From Nemophila menziesii (Eukaryota; Streptophyta; Magnoliopsida; Boraginales; Hydrophyllaceae), in the NCBI GenBank assembly GCA_029959085.1, contig JARWIR010000027.1, positions 7,874,001-7,938,000 on the forward strand: DNA of 64,000 nucleotides. Direction: 5' to 3'. The notes beneath the pieces were generated by a model. It saw only the letters and a program-made list of their open reading frames with translations, did not search any database and had not been told where the DNA came from. The position numbers and the translations under genes are program-made. Positions 20,356-31,331 of the stretch are shown in pieces (the first letter of the stretch is position 1; every line of letters starts with the position of its first letter).

Positions 20356-22105
20356 TACTCTACATGGGTCATTGAAGATCAACAATTAAAGGTATCTCTG
20401 CTTTCTTCAATGATACCTTCAATTCTCTCTCAAGTTGTCAAACTTGTTCATGCGTGTGATGTTTGGTTAAAATTGGAGGAAATCTTTTTATCACAATGTC
20501 GCACTCATATTCACCAATTAAAAATGAAACTGTGTAATATTAAGAAGGGTGCTAGGTGTATGTCAAATTACTTAGCTGAAATTCAATCTATTTGTGATTG
20601 TCTTGACACAGCTTCATCTTCTCTTCCATTAGAAGATGTTATAATGTATACTTTGAAGGGGTTACCACAGGAATACAATCAATTTAAGTCAAGCATACAC
20701 ATAACTAATGCTCATTCTACTACTATTAGCTTTCATTCCTTGGGTAGCTTGTTAATCTTGGAGGAACTACATATGAAAATGTGTGAGCAAAGTGAGAATT
20801 CAGTCTCCTTCTATTATATGCTGCTCAATCTGTTCCTTCTGGTCGTGGTTATACCAATCGAGGCCGAGGTAGAGGTCGTTCAAGGGGTTCTTATTCTAAT
20901 TTTATGTCAGGAACTCACCCTCAGTCAAATAATGGTGGTTCTACTTCACATTTAGTACCTACTTGTCAGATTTGCAGCAGGTATGGTCACTCTGCACTTG
21001 ATTGTTGGTCTATAACAGATTTTATTACTTTTCCATCACCAAAAACTCAGAAGAATCTTGCTCTAGCTGCTCTATCTCAGCCTAGTTCAACTTGTAATCC
21101 TGAGCAATGGTATTTAGACTTAGGTGCCAATAATCATGTCACACCTGATCTATCTTTGGTTCAACAAGCTACACCTTATCATGGGAATAATGTTGTTGCA
21201 GTTGGTAGTGGTCAGTCATTGGATATTGCCTCTTCAAACTCTTCCTTTCACATTAAATCTATTCTTCATGTACCTTCATTATCATCTAATCTATTATCCA
21301 TTTCTCAACAACTAAAGATAATAACTGCTATGTTGTTCTTACTTCTGCTTCTGTGTCTTTGTATGACTCCACTACTCATTCCCTTCTTTTCAGGGCCCCT
21401 CAGAGAATGGTTTATATCCTATTACTTTTGGCTCTAGTCAACCATCTCTCAATCCATCTATTTCTTCCTCTCAACCTTAGTGTCTCTCCTCTTCATTGGT
21501 GCCTTCTTCAAGTCAGCTTTGGCATTACAAATTAGGTCACCCTTCAACTCATTCCTCTAGTACTTTATCTACTATTTTAGATGTCAAACTAGATTTTAAT
21601 GGTGTGAATTGTAATGCTTGTGCTATTTCAAAAACACATAAACTACCTTTCAATTTATCTACTTCACAATCTGCTTCTCCTTTTGACTTAATACATACAG
21701 ATGTTTGGGGACCTTCCCCTGTATCTTCTTGCTCAAATTTTAAATATTATCTTGTTCTTGTTGATGATTTTAGTCGTTTTACCTGGGTTTATCCACTTAT
21801 GTTAAAATATGATGTTTATTCTGTTTTTCAATCTTTTTATAACTTGATACTCACACAATTTAACATCAAAATAGAAGTTCTTTGCTTAGATAATGGTGGA
21901 GAATTTACTGGACATTTGTTTAAATCTTTTCTTTCTCTTCATGGTATTATTCACTAAACAACCTGTCCTCCTACTCTTGAGAAAAATGGAATGGATGAGA
22001 GAAAACATCGCCATTTAATTGAAACAACTCGATCACTTTTAGCTCCTAGTCCTACTCCTTCTGAGTTTTGGTTGGAAGCTTTAGCTACAGATGTATACTT
22101 GATCA
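20356..22105 (+). pseudogene. Remainder of plus-strand copia gag-protease-integrase, decayed
   Basis: Gag resumes with TWVIEDQQ, then a long stretch including KLEEIFLSQCRTHIHQLKMKL. A frameshift at about 20815 leads to a basic Gly/Arg segment and a CX2CX4HX4C knuckle (CQICSRYGHSALDC). The protease is YLDLGANNHVTPD, a changed DSG. After another frameshift come pre-integrase LWHYKLGHPSTH and CNACAISKTHKLPF and the integrase core with HTDVWGPSP and CLDNGGEFTG. A stop follows HGIIH, and the third catalytic region is degraded. Similarity ends near 22100; RT and RNase H are missing. Confidence 0.8.
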
Positions 22106-22109
22106 TCGA

Positions 22110-22690
22110 GTTAACATATTACTCATGTGTAACATGCGCATAGTATTGTGTACATTTCATGAAAATAACCAAAGCGGGAATATATTACGACTTTCTCTCT
22201 CAAGCAGTTTCAAACATGGAACAACAAGATGTTTCGAAGTTTTTTTGTTTTAGATGAAAAGAGCTAAAGTGAAGACACGTTGTGACTTTCTTTCTCGAGC
22301 GTACCTAAAAGTTTGAAAATTTTAGGCAAAATTTTAAGTTGAAATCTTAATAAAAATAATACTAAAAATTGGAAAAGTGTAACAAGAATTGTAGAAATAT
22401 TTTGTTTATTGAAACAAAATTTGATAGACTAAATTGATGACAAATCATGAAAGTTAAAGTTAAATAGTTTAATATTCATGGAAACCCGTATGAATATTTT
22501 TCATATTTTCTTTAGTATCTCTATTATTATTTATAGAAATATGAAAAAAGGTATTAAATTATTTTGTAATATGACATTTCGTTTTTATCTAAAATAAATG
22601 TTAAATACGTTTTAAATTTTTATTTACTAGAATATTTATAAAAACTAATATAGTATTATAGAATTTTCAATTATCTTTTAATTGCATATC
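22110..22690. repeat. Dispersed AT-rich repeat, copy 1
   Basis: It aligns with 25995-26810 over most of its length, for example GATGAAAAGAGCTAAAGTGAAG versus GATGAAAAGAGCCAAAGTGAAT, and ATAATACTAAAAATTGGAAA in both. Each copy starts with two approximately 100-bp subunits ending TTTCTCTC. This copy lacks the 329-bp MITE present in copy 2. Not recognised as an LTR pair. Confidence 0.6.
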
Positions 22691-22863
22691 ATCCTCTTAT
22701 TATATATATTATATTTTTTTTGAATAATAATTTAATTGACAAATATAAAAAGAGTAAATGACATATAGAGTCTTGAATATTAGATCTTCGTCTTATAGAA
22801 ATTAATGGAAATCCGATTTCTTCAAAGAGATCTCAAGAATGACCAAATACTAAAATACCTTTA
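22691..22863. other. AT-rich sequence, nothing recognised
   Basis: No gene or repeat family recognised between the repeat copy and the copia remnant. Confidence 0.4.
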
Positions 22864-22939
22864 TTATACAAAAAACACTAAAATAAAAATAAACTGTTGA
22901 GTGTTATCACTGTTCATCTCTGGCCACCACGACCGACCA

Positions 22940-23115
22940 CCGACCAAAAAAATATAGAGTATAAGAAACAAATGTATAGTATCGGAAATAAAATGTAGAG
23001 TATCGAAAAAAAAATATAGAGTATCAGAATTAAAACAATGAATATCGGATCTAAAATAATGAGAGTCGAAAATCTGATGAGTACTCACCAAAAAACATAG
23101 AGTATTATTCAAAAA
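22940..23115. repeat. Short degenerate tandem repeat, TAGAGTATCGGAA type
   Basis: About seven irregular units of AAAATATAGAGTATCGGAA follow the broken end of the copia reverse transcriptase. The Cys/Phe-rich protein tail readable across it is an artefact of the repeat. Confidence 0.55.
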
Positions 23116-25250
23116 AACAGAGCACTCAATAGAGAGATAATAGCCATCTGAACCCGCAGAAGCCTTAATGTCAAAGAAATAATTGAATACCAAGACCTTC
23201 ATCTCAAAGTGTTGACCTAGAAATTGCTTGAGATAAAAAATACCCTTTGAATCATCACATGTAATAACCATATCATCTACATACAGTAATAACAAAATCA
23301 TACCAGCAGAAGAGCGACGAATGAAAATAGTAGAGTCATGCTCGCTTGAGATAAATCCAAAATCACCAATGACAGAACTAAATTTAGATAACCAGGCACG
23401 AGGGGTTTGTTTAAGTCCATATAGAGCACAACTAAGTTTACACACCTTATGAGAAGGAGGATGATAACCTGGAGGAGGTTTCATAAACATCTCTTCTGTA
23501 AGATCACCGTTAAGAAATGCATTTTTAACATCCATTTAAAATAATTTTCATTGGCGGACAACCGCAACAACAACAAGGCTACGAACAGATGTGAGGCAAG
23601 CAACAAAGGTAAATGTTTCTTCATAGTCGATTCCATATCTTGAGTAAACTTGTTTGCGACAAGACGAGCTTTATATCACTCGATCAAACCATCAGACCAT
23701 GTTTTGATCTTGTAAACGCATTTGCACTCCGTAACACGTTTTCCTGGTGGAAGATCAACCAAATTCCATATATGTTTGTCTTCTAATGCACACAATTCAT
23801 AGCCTTATGTCATAAATTGTTGAAACTAGTTTCAACGTAACTTTGAGGCTCACGGAGAGATAAAATAGTAGAAAACAATGATAATAATGAAAGTGTGCGA
23901 GAAGTTTTCTTATTGGAGGAGGTAGGTGATTTGGAGACTTGGAATCAGGTACAAGATCTTCAACTGGAGCAGAAGACTCGGGATAAGCCATATCAATGGA
24001 GGACCTTGGGAATAGTGTGACAAGAGACGTGAGAGATCTTGGATCTGAATTTGAATCTATATCATCATCATCAGTAGGGAATAAATCCACGGTCGGGTCT
24101 GTGAATAGACATAAAGAAAGAGCATGAGGCATATAAGCAGACATTTTGACAGTGGATCCCAACACCTATAACCTTTATGTTCAATCCCATAATCTATAAA
24201 ATAACATAGACGAGCTCTAGGTTCAAGCTTAGTACGTTCATGAGAGAATCCATGACAAATCAAGCACAACCAAAGACACGAAAGAGGCCATATATGGGTG
24301 GATCCCCAAATATCAGAGTGGATTAAGTCAAAGCAGGCAAATGATGTGGATTCGCTATTTCTAAAGGATAAGGCGGGGTTTTTACCTAGTTGGCATGATA
24401 TACAATCGATCTTTTCAATGGGGACCTGACCTAGTAACCATTTTGAGACTAACGATTGAAGTTTACCTAATGAAGCGTGCCACAATCTAGAGTGCCAAAG
24501 TTGAAGAGGTGATGAGACTGGTTATCGGATTGGTGGAATAACTGAAGCACGGTTTGAGATGGGAGATGGAGGTTGACAAGCTCAAAAAGTTGTCCTACTT
24601 TACGGCATGTCCTAAGAATCTGTCCAGTTTTAGGATCCTGCACACAACAACCAGAACTAGAGAAAGTGACGGTTATGCGAAGGTCTCATAATTGACCCAA
24701 AAAAAAGATTTAATGAAAGGTTAGGAACAAGATAAGTATTGGAAAATGAAGCATAGAAGTAGAAATCGATCCATTTTGACTTATTAACATAGGTGTACCA
24801 TCAACAGTATAAATATACCATCAACAGTATAAATATGGGGAGCATGTGGTATAGTGTTTGCATTAGTAACCAAAGTAGAATCTGATGTAATATGATTTGA
24901 ACAACCAGAATCGAAGAACCAAGAATTCTTACGGAGTGTGAGAATATTGATACATGACTTGTTTAAGCATACTCTGAATATCAGCAATTGAGATATTTGA
25001 AGTAATAGTAGAATTTTTTGTTTGATTTGACGCAGACGATCGACGCGAAGATTTGTTGGTATCGAAAAGATTCGAGCAATCATTGGATAATGATCTGAAC
25101 AAGTTATATTACAAAATATGCAAATACGAACAGGACAGTTCAAAAGATCATGACCATGTTTATGACAATACTTGCAACATTGACATGAAAATGAGCGAGA
25201 TAGAGTAAAATTCATTGTTTTTCTATAAGGATTTGTGCAAAATAGGCTTA
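23116..25250 (-). pseudogene. Decayed minus-strand copia polyprotein
   Basis: Read from the right: zinc-knuckle remnant (CKYCHKHGHDLLNC), protease with WFFDSGCSNHITSD, a gap, pre-integrase (MWHASLGKLQ, CISCQLGKNP), integrase start (FDLIHSDIWG), a jump to the end of the integrase region (ERTKLEPRARLCYFIDYG), then reverse transcriptase pieces with MDVKNAFLNGDLTEEMFM, CKLSCALYGLKQTPRAWL and the catalytic LLLYVDDMVI. It stops shortly after RT; RNase H and the left LTR are absent. Many stops and shifts separate the blocks. Confidence 0.8.
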
Positions 25251-25695
25251 CCGGAAAAGAATTTTAGAAAACAGACGACGGAAATAGAATCAGTGGATCG
25301 AAAAACCTTAAGAAGGGTAAAGTCCAAAAATCTCGTATAAGTGATGTGGCAGTCAACGATGGCGTGACAGTCAACCTATGTGATCAGATGTCGCTGACGT
25401 GGCAATACTGTAGCTGGCAGAAGGTGCGATGACGTGAAAAGTTTTTTTTTCGAATTCTTTTTTATTCTAGAAAATTTGCAGCATCTCTGGACCTTTGACC
25501 GGCACGTGAGCGAGCGTGCAAGGTCGGATGACGACGATTTTAATACCGATAGAAATGTTTCGAAATGATCTTCAGTTTGATATATTATTCAATTATATTT
25601 GGCGGTTGAATGAAGAAGTTATAAAAGAATTAAGATTTGAGCGAATTCGATGGTGGAGGATGATACAATGACAATGGCACGAGTTACAAGAATTG

Positions 25696-25709
25696 TGGCT
25701 CTGATACCA
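25696..25709 (-). other. Primer binding site of the minus-strand copia remnant
   Basis: Plus-strand TGGCTCTGATACCA is the complement of TGGTATCAGAGCCA, the usual copia PBS pairing with initiator tRNA-Met. It directly abuts an LTR start (TGTCGAG) at 25710. Confidence 0.8.
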
Positions 25710-25912
25710 TGTCGAGAATTAGAGAAAAAATATGAGAAAATGTATTTTGTATAGAATGAGTCTATGATATTAGAGTGAACTACATATAAGTATTTAAACT
25801 AATACTTAGCTTGGAGAGCAAGCAACCTAAAATAAATTTGGTAAATAATCTTTCTAACTAAGATAAATAGTATCTCTAAACTAAGGTAATAATCGATTTA
25901 AATATACTAACA
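25710..25912 (-). repeat. 5' LTR of the minus-strand copia remnant (about 203 bp)
   Basis: It starts TGTCGAGAATTAG next to the PBS and ends at ACTAACA (TG...CA). The outer edge is inferred from the terminal dinucleotide only, because no partner LTR is present. Confidence 0.55.
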
Positions 25913-25994
25913 TATATATTCTAATATTGTCTACCTTTGATGAAAAGACCAAAACGGGTACACATATCAATACTTCCACTCTCGAGTAGGGTCA

Positions 25995-26810
25995 AAATTG
26001 AGAAGAATAAGGTATTTCGTAGTATTGTGTATTATATACTTTAGATGAAAAGAGCCAAAGTGAATACATATTGCGACTTTCTCTCTTGAGAAGGATTGAA
26101 TCTGAAAATTTGAAAATTTTGGACAAATTTTTTAGTTAAAACCTTAATAGAAAGAAATAATACTAAAAATTGGAAAAGTGTGGCAAAAATTGTGGAAAAA
26201 ATTGTTTAACTAAATAATGAAGGGAAAATACACCTGTGGTTACCCAGCGTTTCAAATTTTAACTTTTAGGTGTTCAAGTTTTTAAAAGTGACAAATCAGT
26301 ACCCAATGTTTCATTTTTGTGACTCCGTTAGTACTTGCCTCAGTTTCTCCGTTAAGTGTCACGTGGCGCGTGTGTGGCAGATTTTTCACTTGGCACATAG
26401 GCGCCACGTGGCATTTAATGGAGAAACTAACGGTAGGTACTAACGGCGTCACAAAAATGAAACCTTGGGTACTAATTTGTCACTTTTAAAATCTTGGACA
26501 CCCAAAAGTCAAAAACTGGATATGGTAGGTACCTCCCAAGGAATTATCCCAATAATGAAATAAAAATTGATAAACCAAATCAATGACAAATCAAATAGTT
26601 TAATATTCATAAAAACTTTTATGAATATTTTTAATATTTCGATTTTTATTTATAGAATTTTGAAAAAAAAATAGTAAATTATTTTTTAATATGCCATCTT
26701 GTTCTTGTTTAAAATAAAAATTTGATTTGTCTTAAATTTAAATTTACTAAATATTTATAGAAACCAATATAGTAATATAGAATTTCCATTTCGTCCTCTA
26801 AAATAACTCT
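25995..26810. repeat. Dispersed AT-rich repeat, copy 2, carrying a MITE
   Basis: Homologous to 22110-22690 but interrupted by a 329-bp insertion at 26222-26550. Sequence resumes on both sides where copy 1 is continuous, so copy 1 shows the empty site. Confidence 0.6.
26222..26550. mobile_element. MULE-type foldback MITE with 9-bp TSD
   Basis: Flanked by AATAATGAA at 26213-26221 and 26551-26559. Ends are GGGAAAATACACC and, reversed, GGGATAATTCCTTGG. Large inner arms are mutually inverted (AGTGACAAATCAGTACCCAA against TTGGGTACTAATTTGTCACT), so it can fold into one hairpin. A 9-bp duplication and GGGA... ends suggest the Mutator superfamily. Confidence 0.85.
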
Positions 26811-27481
26811 ATAGAGAAAGAATACGGAAGGAAACTCGTCTCGTTTTAAAGTGAACCGTCACATTTTACTATATAAAGAAAAAAATTAAAAAATAAAACA
26901 CTTTTGTTAATTAAAAAAGAGAGAGAAAAGTACTCACCTGTTTGAGCAAAACCCTCTTCTCCATCGATTTCCACTACTTTCCCAACAACACTGCTACACT
27001 ATCGATAAAAAATAGTTACTCTATTAATCAACAAATCTTTTAAGGTAAAAAAAGCTTTTAAGGTAAATAATGTTATTTTGTAATTTTGGGACTCTTGCAA
27101 GTTTTTTACTCTTTTTACAACTTCTCAAGATTTTGATTTCTTTGATAATTTTTTTATGTATGAACTTTTTGGAAAATTATGATCTTGAGTGTTCTAAAGA
27201 ATACTAATAGACCAGTTAAGTTATGCTTTAAAAAGAATTACACATAAAAAAAATCATCATTTATCCATGCAAAAATTCAAAAATTATGAAGGGGATTAGA
27301 GACAAATCTTGTTTCCAAAATTTATAGTCATCCATCTCTTTATTGTTATCGAAAAAAGGAGTATAAGCTAAAGGGAGACCCTTTAAATTCATGTCATGAA
27401 TTTCTTCCATATTTGTTCTTATGATCTAATATGCATCTTTTGAAAGAAAAGAATAATCTAATATGCATCTTTAAGTCAGAG
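26811..27481. other. AT-rich intergenic sequence
   Basis: No gene recognised. TACTATATAAAG at 26868 resembles a TATA element, followed by A-rich and CT-rich sequence, but no convincing coding exon follows. Confidence 0.4.
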
Positions 27482-27492
27482 GCGGATTTATG

Positions 27493-29066
27493 TTTTTTTT
27501 TTAAGACGATAAAACTTATATTAGAAATAGACAACTAGGAGGATGAAAATCCACCCCAGTTGGAACAAGAGTCCAAATACATTACAAACAAACAGGGAAA
27601 ATAAAGGACAAGGGAATACAAATAAACACTTAACAAAGAAAGGAGAAAGTAAGAAAATGCCATCGCAAACGAAACAGTCGAAATGTAAGCTGTTCTTCCA
27701 AATCCCTGAAAAAAGAAATGTGAGTGGGATCTTGCTATACTTCTAATGTCTTCAAGGATAGACAAACTCTTCAACGAGCAGTACGTGCTTGGAGACTGTA
27801 TAAGCTGAAAACTGGCTTCGGCACTAGATATAAAGCTAATGCAAAGTGAAACAGATCCTAAAACGAAGCAAACAACACCATGAATCGTCTCGAAATCTGC
27901 TTCAGGTCTGGAGGAAGTGAGGCTATGCATAGGAATAACAACACTCTTCCAGTAACGAACAACTGTGGTAGCGACTGCAAATTCAAACATCACCAAACAA
28001 ACACAAAATAAAAACTGTTGTACTAGCCAATCCAAAGAATCGCAAGCCAGGATAGTCCACCACTGAAAAACCGAGCTCAAGAGACTCCAAATGAACGGCA
28101 AACACCCAAAGCATCTCAAGACGGATTCAAATGATAAAAGAATCAAGGCCACAAATGAATCACCACCTGCGATTAAAAGGAAACGACAGCCAAAACACCA
28201 GCAAAAGAACAAAAAACACCACCTCTCATGCCATACAAACCAAGGACAGGTCAAAAAAACTGGACATAAGGAATTCGAACAGATCAAGCAGCGAATGAAC
28301 GGCAAACACCCGAAGCCGGAAGAGTCAAAATCCACAAATCTAGTAATTATAACCCACAGTGTACCACCACAGACCCTAAGAAAGTGATAACAAAAGAGGA
28401 GTATAGAAATGCCTAACCACAAACACAACCCCACTGAGGCTGTCCCCTGACTCTCAACCGAAACACCAACCAAAACCAATCTAGCCACAACACCATCCAA
28501 TCCAAAACAGAACAAAAAAACCAGTAAAAGAGAGCAGCTACATTTACCCGTAAACACAAATGTATCCATTCTAGCTTCAAGGTTCATTCCACGAACCAAA
28601 ATCTTCTTCGAAAATGGTCTTGGAGAATAATACTGGATAGATAGGAGCACAATCCAAAGCAAAACAGAAGGGATGGGAAGACAAAACCTGGGTTCCGAAA
28701 GCAAAAAACGAAGCAAAGCAGTGAACTGGGCCTCTGAAACCCATGACAGTGTTGGCCCACAAAACCCAAATCTACTCGCGCTTGCCATTTACCCAAAAAT
28801 TTCACTGTAAATCGAAGACCGATGCTAATAATTTGTAAGGATGAAGAGAAATAGGGGAAAACAAAACACAGGAGGAGAACAAGAAACAAAAAGAAAGTAG
28901 AAGAAAAGAAAAGCAAATAAAGGCTAAAGATAGGGGTTGCCGCCGTCGATCTGAGGCGGAGATTGGAAGAGATCGATGGCGGCTAGAAATGGGAATTAGG
29001 GTTTTTTTAAATTTTTGTTGGGAGCGTTTTGTTGGGAGCCGAATCTCGTCTCTCGGTGTAGGTTTT
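27493..29066 (-). mobile_element. Poly(A) retroposon with 12-bp target duplication
   Basis: The minus strand ends in a short poly(A) (T-run at 27493-27502). It is flanked by GCGGATTTATGT at 27482-27493 and 29067-29078, a target-primed insertion signature. Its 5' end (right) looks like a transcript leader containing CCGCCATCGATCTC. No reverse transcriptase is encoded. It is either a non-autonomous LINE-mobilised element or a processed copy of an unknown transcript. Confidence 0.8.
27535..28788 (-). CDS. 417-codon ORF of the retroposon, unknown
   Basis: It starts MASASRFGFCGP, about 280 bases from the retroposon 5' end, and runs to within 40 bases of the poly(A). The product is very rich in Phe, Leu, Cys, Trp and Ser with repeated hydrophobic runs. 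A subrepeat is visible: FGCLPFIRCLI and FGCLPFIWSLL, with a matching DNA duplication (ATGAACGGCAAACACCC at 28091 and 28294). No domain is recognised. The bias could simply reflect an A/C-rich complementary strand low in stop codons, so whether it is translated is doubtful. Confidence 0.3.
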   Translation of the reverse strand: MASASRFGFCGPTLSWVSEAQFTALLRFLLSEPRFCLPIPSVLLWIVLLSIQYYSPRPFSKKILVRGMNLEARMDTFVFTGKCSCSLLLVFLFCFGLDGVVARLVLVGVSVESQGTASVGLCLWLGISILLFCYHFLRVCGGTLWVIITRFVDFDSSGFGCLPFIRCLICSNSLCPVFLTCPWFVWHERWCFLFFCWCFGCRFLLIAGGDSFVALILLSFESVLRCFGCLPFIWSLLSSVFQWWTILACDSLDWLVQQFLFCVCLVMFEFAVATTVVRYWKSVVIPMHSLTSSRPEADFETIHGVVCFVLGSVSLCISFISSAEASFQLIQSPSTYCSLKSLSILEDIRSIARSHSHFFFQGFGRTAYISTVSFAMAFSYFLLSLLSVYLYSLVLYFPCLFVMYLDSCSNWGGFSSS

Positions 29067-29078
29067 GCGGATTTATGT

Positions 29079-29255
29079 AAGTAATGGGTGAGCTCAAGCC
29101 CATTTTTAATTTTTTTTAATTTTTTTTTAATTATTTCGAATTCTTAATTTTGTTTTTATTCCAATTCTTAATATTTTATAATTATTTATCGTATATCAGA
29201 TTTAACTCAAAACCATTTAATAAATTCTTTTACATCGATCATTTTATTTAGAAGC
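29079..29255. other. AT-rich spacer
   Basis: No feature beyond T-rich tracts. Confidence 0.4.
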
Positions 29256-29361
29256 AATTACCAATACCACCCTAGGAGGTGTTGATATTGACCTTAAAAG
29301 TCACGTCTAATATAAAAAATATAATTAGACAATAATACCCTTGACTAAATATTCCCACAAA

Positions 29362-29580
29362 ACTAAATTTTTCCCACCAAAAAATTCCGGCCAACTTATC
29401 CGGCCAAACTTTTTCCCACCAAATTTTTCCGGCCAATATTTTTTCCCACCAATTTTTTCCGGCCAATTTTTTTTCCCACCAAATTTTTCCGGCCAATTTT
29501 TTTCCCACCAAATTTTTCCTTTTTTTCCACCAAATTATATTTGGGTTTATATTGTTGTTTGGTGGGAAAAATCCCACCAA
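29362..29580. repeat. Minisatellite CCCACCAAATTTTTCCGGCCAA
   Basis: About six irregular units of TTTTTCCCACCAAATTTTTC CGGCCAA type, followed by the palindrome TTGGTGGGAAAAATCCCACCAA (29558-29579). The same block appears in the second element at 41360-41510. Confidence 0.75.
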
Positions 29581-29682
29581 ACATTATTTGAATTTCTATT
29601 TCTATTTGGTGAGATAAATTTTAAAACTTAAATTTGAAAAAATAATTTGGATTATAATTAGGTGAATTTTGTTTCATGTTAG

Positions 29683-30162
29683 CTATGCTGTAGATCTCCC
29701 CGCCTAGGCGCGCATAGGCGCCGCCTAGGCGTCAACTCCCCCCTCAGGCGCGTACGCCTAGTTAAAACTCTAGGCGTTTTTGCCTAGCGCCTTAGTCGCT
29801 GTGGAACAGGCGCCTAACCCGTTTAGGCACCGATTAATGATAAAAAATGGCCGCCTAGGCGCCGATTAATGGCAAAACATGCCCTCATAGACCTTCTTAT
29901 TATTTTTCTTTTCTCGAGAATTTTTTAACTGATATTATAAGTTGATTTTTAGTATTTTTATATATACTATAGTGTTGTTAGATGAAGTTTTATGACTTAA
30001 ATAGTTAATATTTCTATAATTACTACATATATATTAGTAAATATACAAAATTACATGGCGGGGTTCAAAACCTTATAATTCCGCCTAGGCCCCGTGTAAT
30101 CCCGCCTAGGCGCTAGGCCCGGGTCGACCGCCTAGGCCTTAAAACCGAGATCTACAGCATAG
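29683..30162. mobile_element. hAT-type MITE with GCCTAGGCG-rich ends
   Basis: Terminal inverted repeat CTATGCTGTAGATCTC at 29683 and GAGATCTACAGCATAG ending 30162. An 8-bp duplication CATGTTAG lies at 29675-29682 and 30163-30170. Many GCCTAGGCG palindromes occur near both ends with an AT-rich centre. The 8-bp duplication points to the hAT superfamily. A relative is at 47278-48291. Confidence 0.88.
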
Positions 30163-31050
30163 CATGTTAGAACGATGCTAATTGACTAAAACCAACATCC
30201 TACGTAGTGCCATCAAGTTGCTTTGTCTCCACTGAACAGTAAGAGAATGAAAAGGTAAAACTCTCTGAATATATCAAATTTATCCTATAATTAGATTGAT
30301 CTTTGCATTAACAACAAATGAATCCATAAAATACCATACAGTATTACTAGAAAAATCAGCAAATTATTAAATCATGATAAAGCAAAAAAATTTAAACTTT
30401 TACCTCTATTCTGGATTCTCACTTAATTATTCTCTATTAATTATTAATATGCAAACATATAGTAGAAACATGACACTAGACCACTCTTCTAAAAATATTA
30501 TGTGAACATGTCAATGTCTCAGCCACCAAAATAAATATTCGTTCTCAAGGGCAGATTTTTAAGTTATTGTCCCTGTTATCAAGCCCTTTGTTCAACACCA
30601 GTGTAATCTCTAGATCCACATAGCCAAATAAGATACAAATAAGATAATTGTCACAAGTTGCTAAACAATAAAAAAAGAACAACACACGTTCACACAATGA
30701 AACTGAATTGTGAAAAACTCCACCAGTTAATATTCTTGGTTGCATTCAAACTTTTAGTACAAATCTAACATAACTTAGTCAAAACCCCACCAATTGTTAT
30801 TTGGTGGGAAAAAATCCCACCAAATTATATTTGGAGGTCTACGTTGTTTGGAAGATAAAAATCTCACTGAATAATATTAAAGAGTATAATAATATAAAAA
30901 ATTATAAAAAAAACCTAACCACTCAAAAACACAATCTTAACAGAAGATGTGTTTGCATTGCAATAGAATCTTTATTAAATTTTCATGTTTATTGCCTTAT
31001 CTTCTTCACTTGAACATGATTAAACCAATTTTGTCACTTAAATATTATAG

Positions 31051-31331
31051 CATGTGGAAGTGTTATCATCGCCAATGGATAAACAGAGACGACTAGAGCA
31101 GATTTTAAGGTCAGAAGAACCAAGTTCGAAAATCATTATCTTTTGTTCAACGAAGAAAATGTGTGATCAATTAGCACGTAATTTAACTCGAACATTTGGT
31201 GCTGCTGCTATTCATGGAGGCAAGTATCAAGGTGAAAGAGACTACGTGTTAAATCAGTTCCGTAGTGGGAGGTCTCCTATTCTTGTTGCCACTGATGTTG
31301 CAACTCGTGGCTTGGATGTCAAAGATATCAG
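31051..31331 (+). pseudogene. Captured exon of a DEAD-box RNA helicase
   Basis: An uninterrupted exon with acceptor ATTATAG before 31051 and donor GTACAT after 31331. It reads [57 protein letters not shown] and [18 protein letters not shown], covering the helicase C-terminal domain motifs ([10 protein letters not shown] in place of the usual A-A-R-G-L-D). It is closest in my memory to plant RH14/RH46-type helicases. No neighbouring exons are present and it lies within element 1, so it is a captured fragment, well preserved. Confidence 0.8.

Noticed and set aside
22110..26810. The repeat pair as LTRs of the enclosed copia element
   Set aside because: The PBS at 25696 adjoins a different LTR (25710-25912), and the repeat pair lies outside it with no PBS or PPT beside it.
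27543..28387. Plus-strand ORFs opposite the retroposon
   Set aside because: Basic low-complexity shadows of the minus-strand retroposon without domains.
29341..29631. ORF with FFPPNFSGQ repeats
   Set aside because: It is the translation of a CCCACCAAATTTTTCCGGCC minisatellite.
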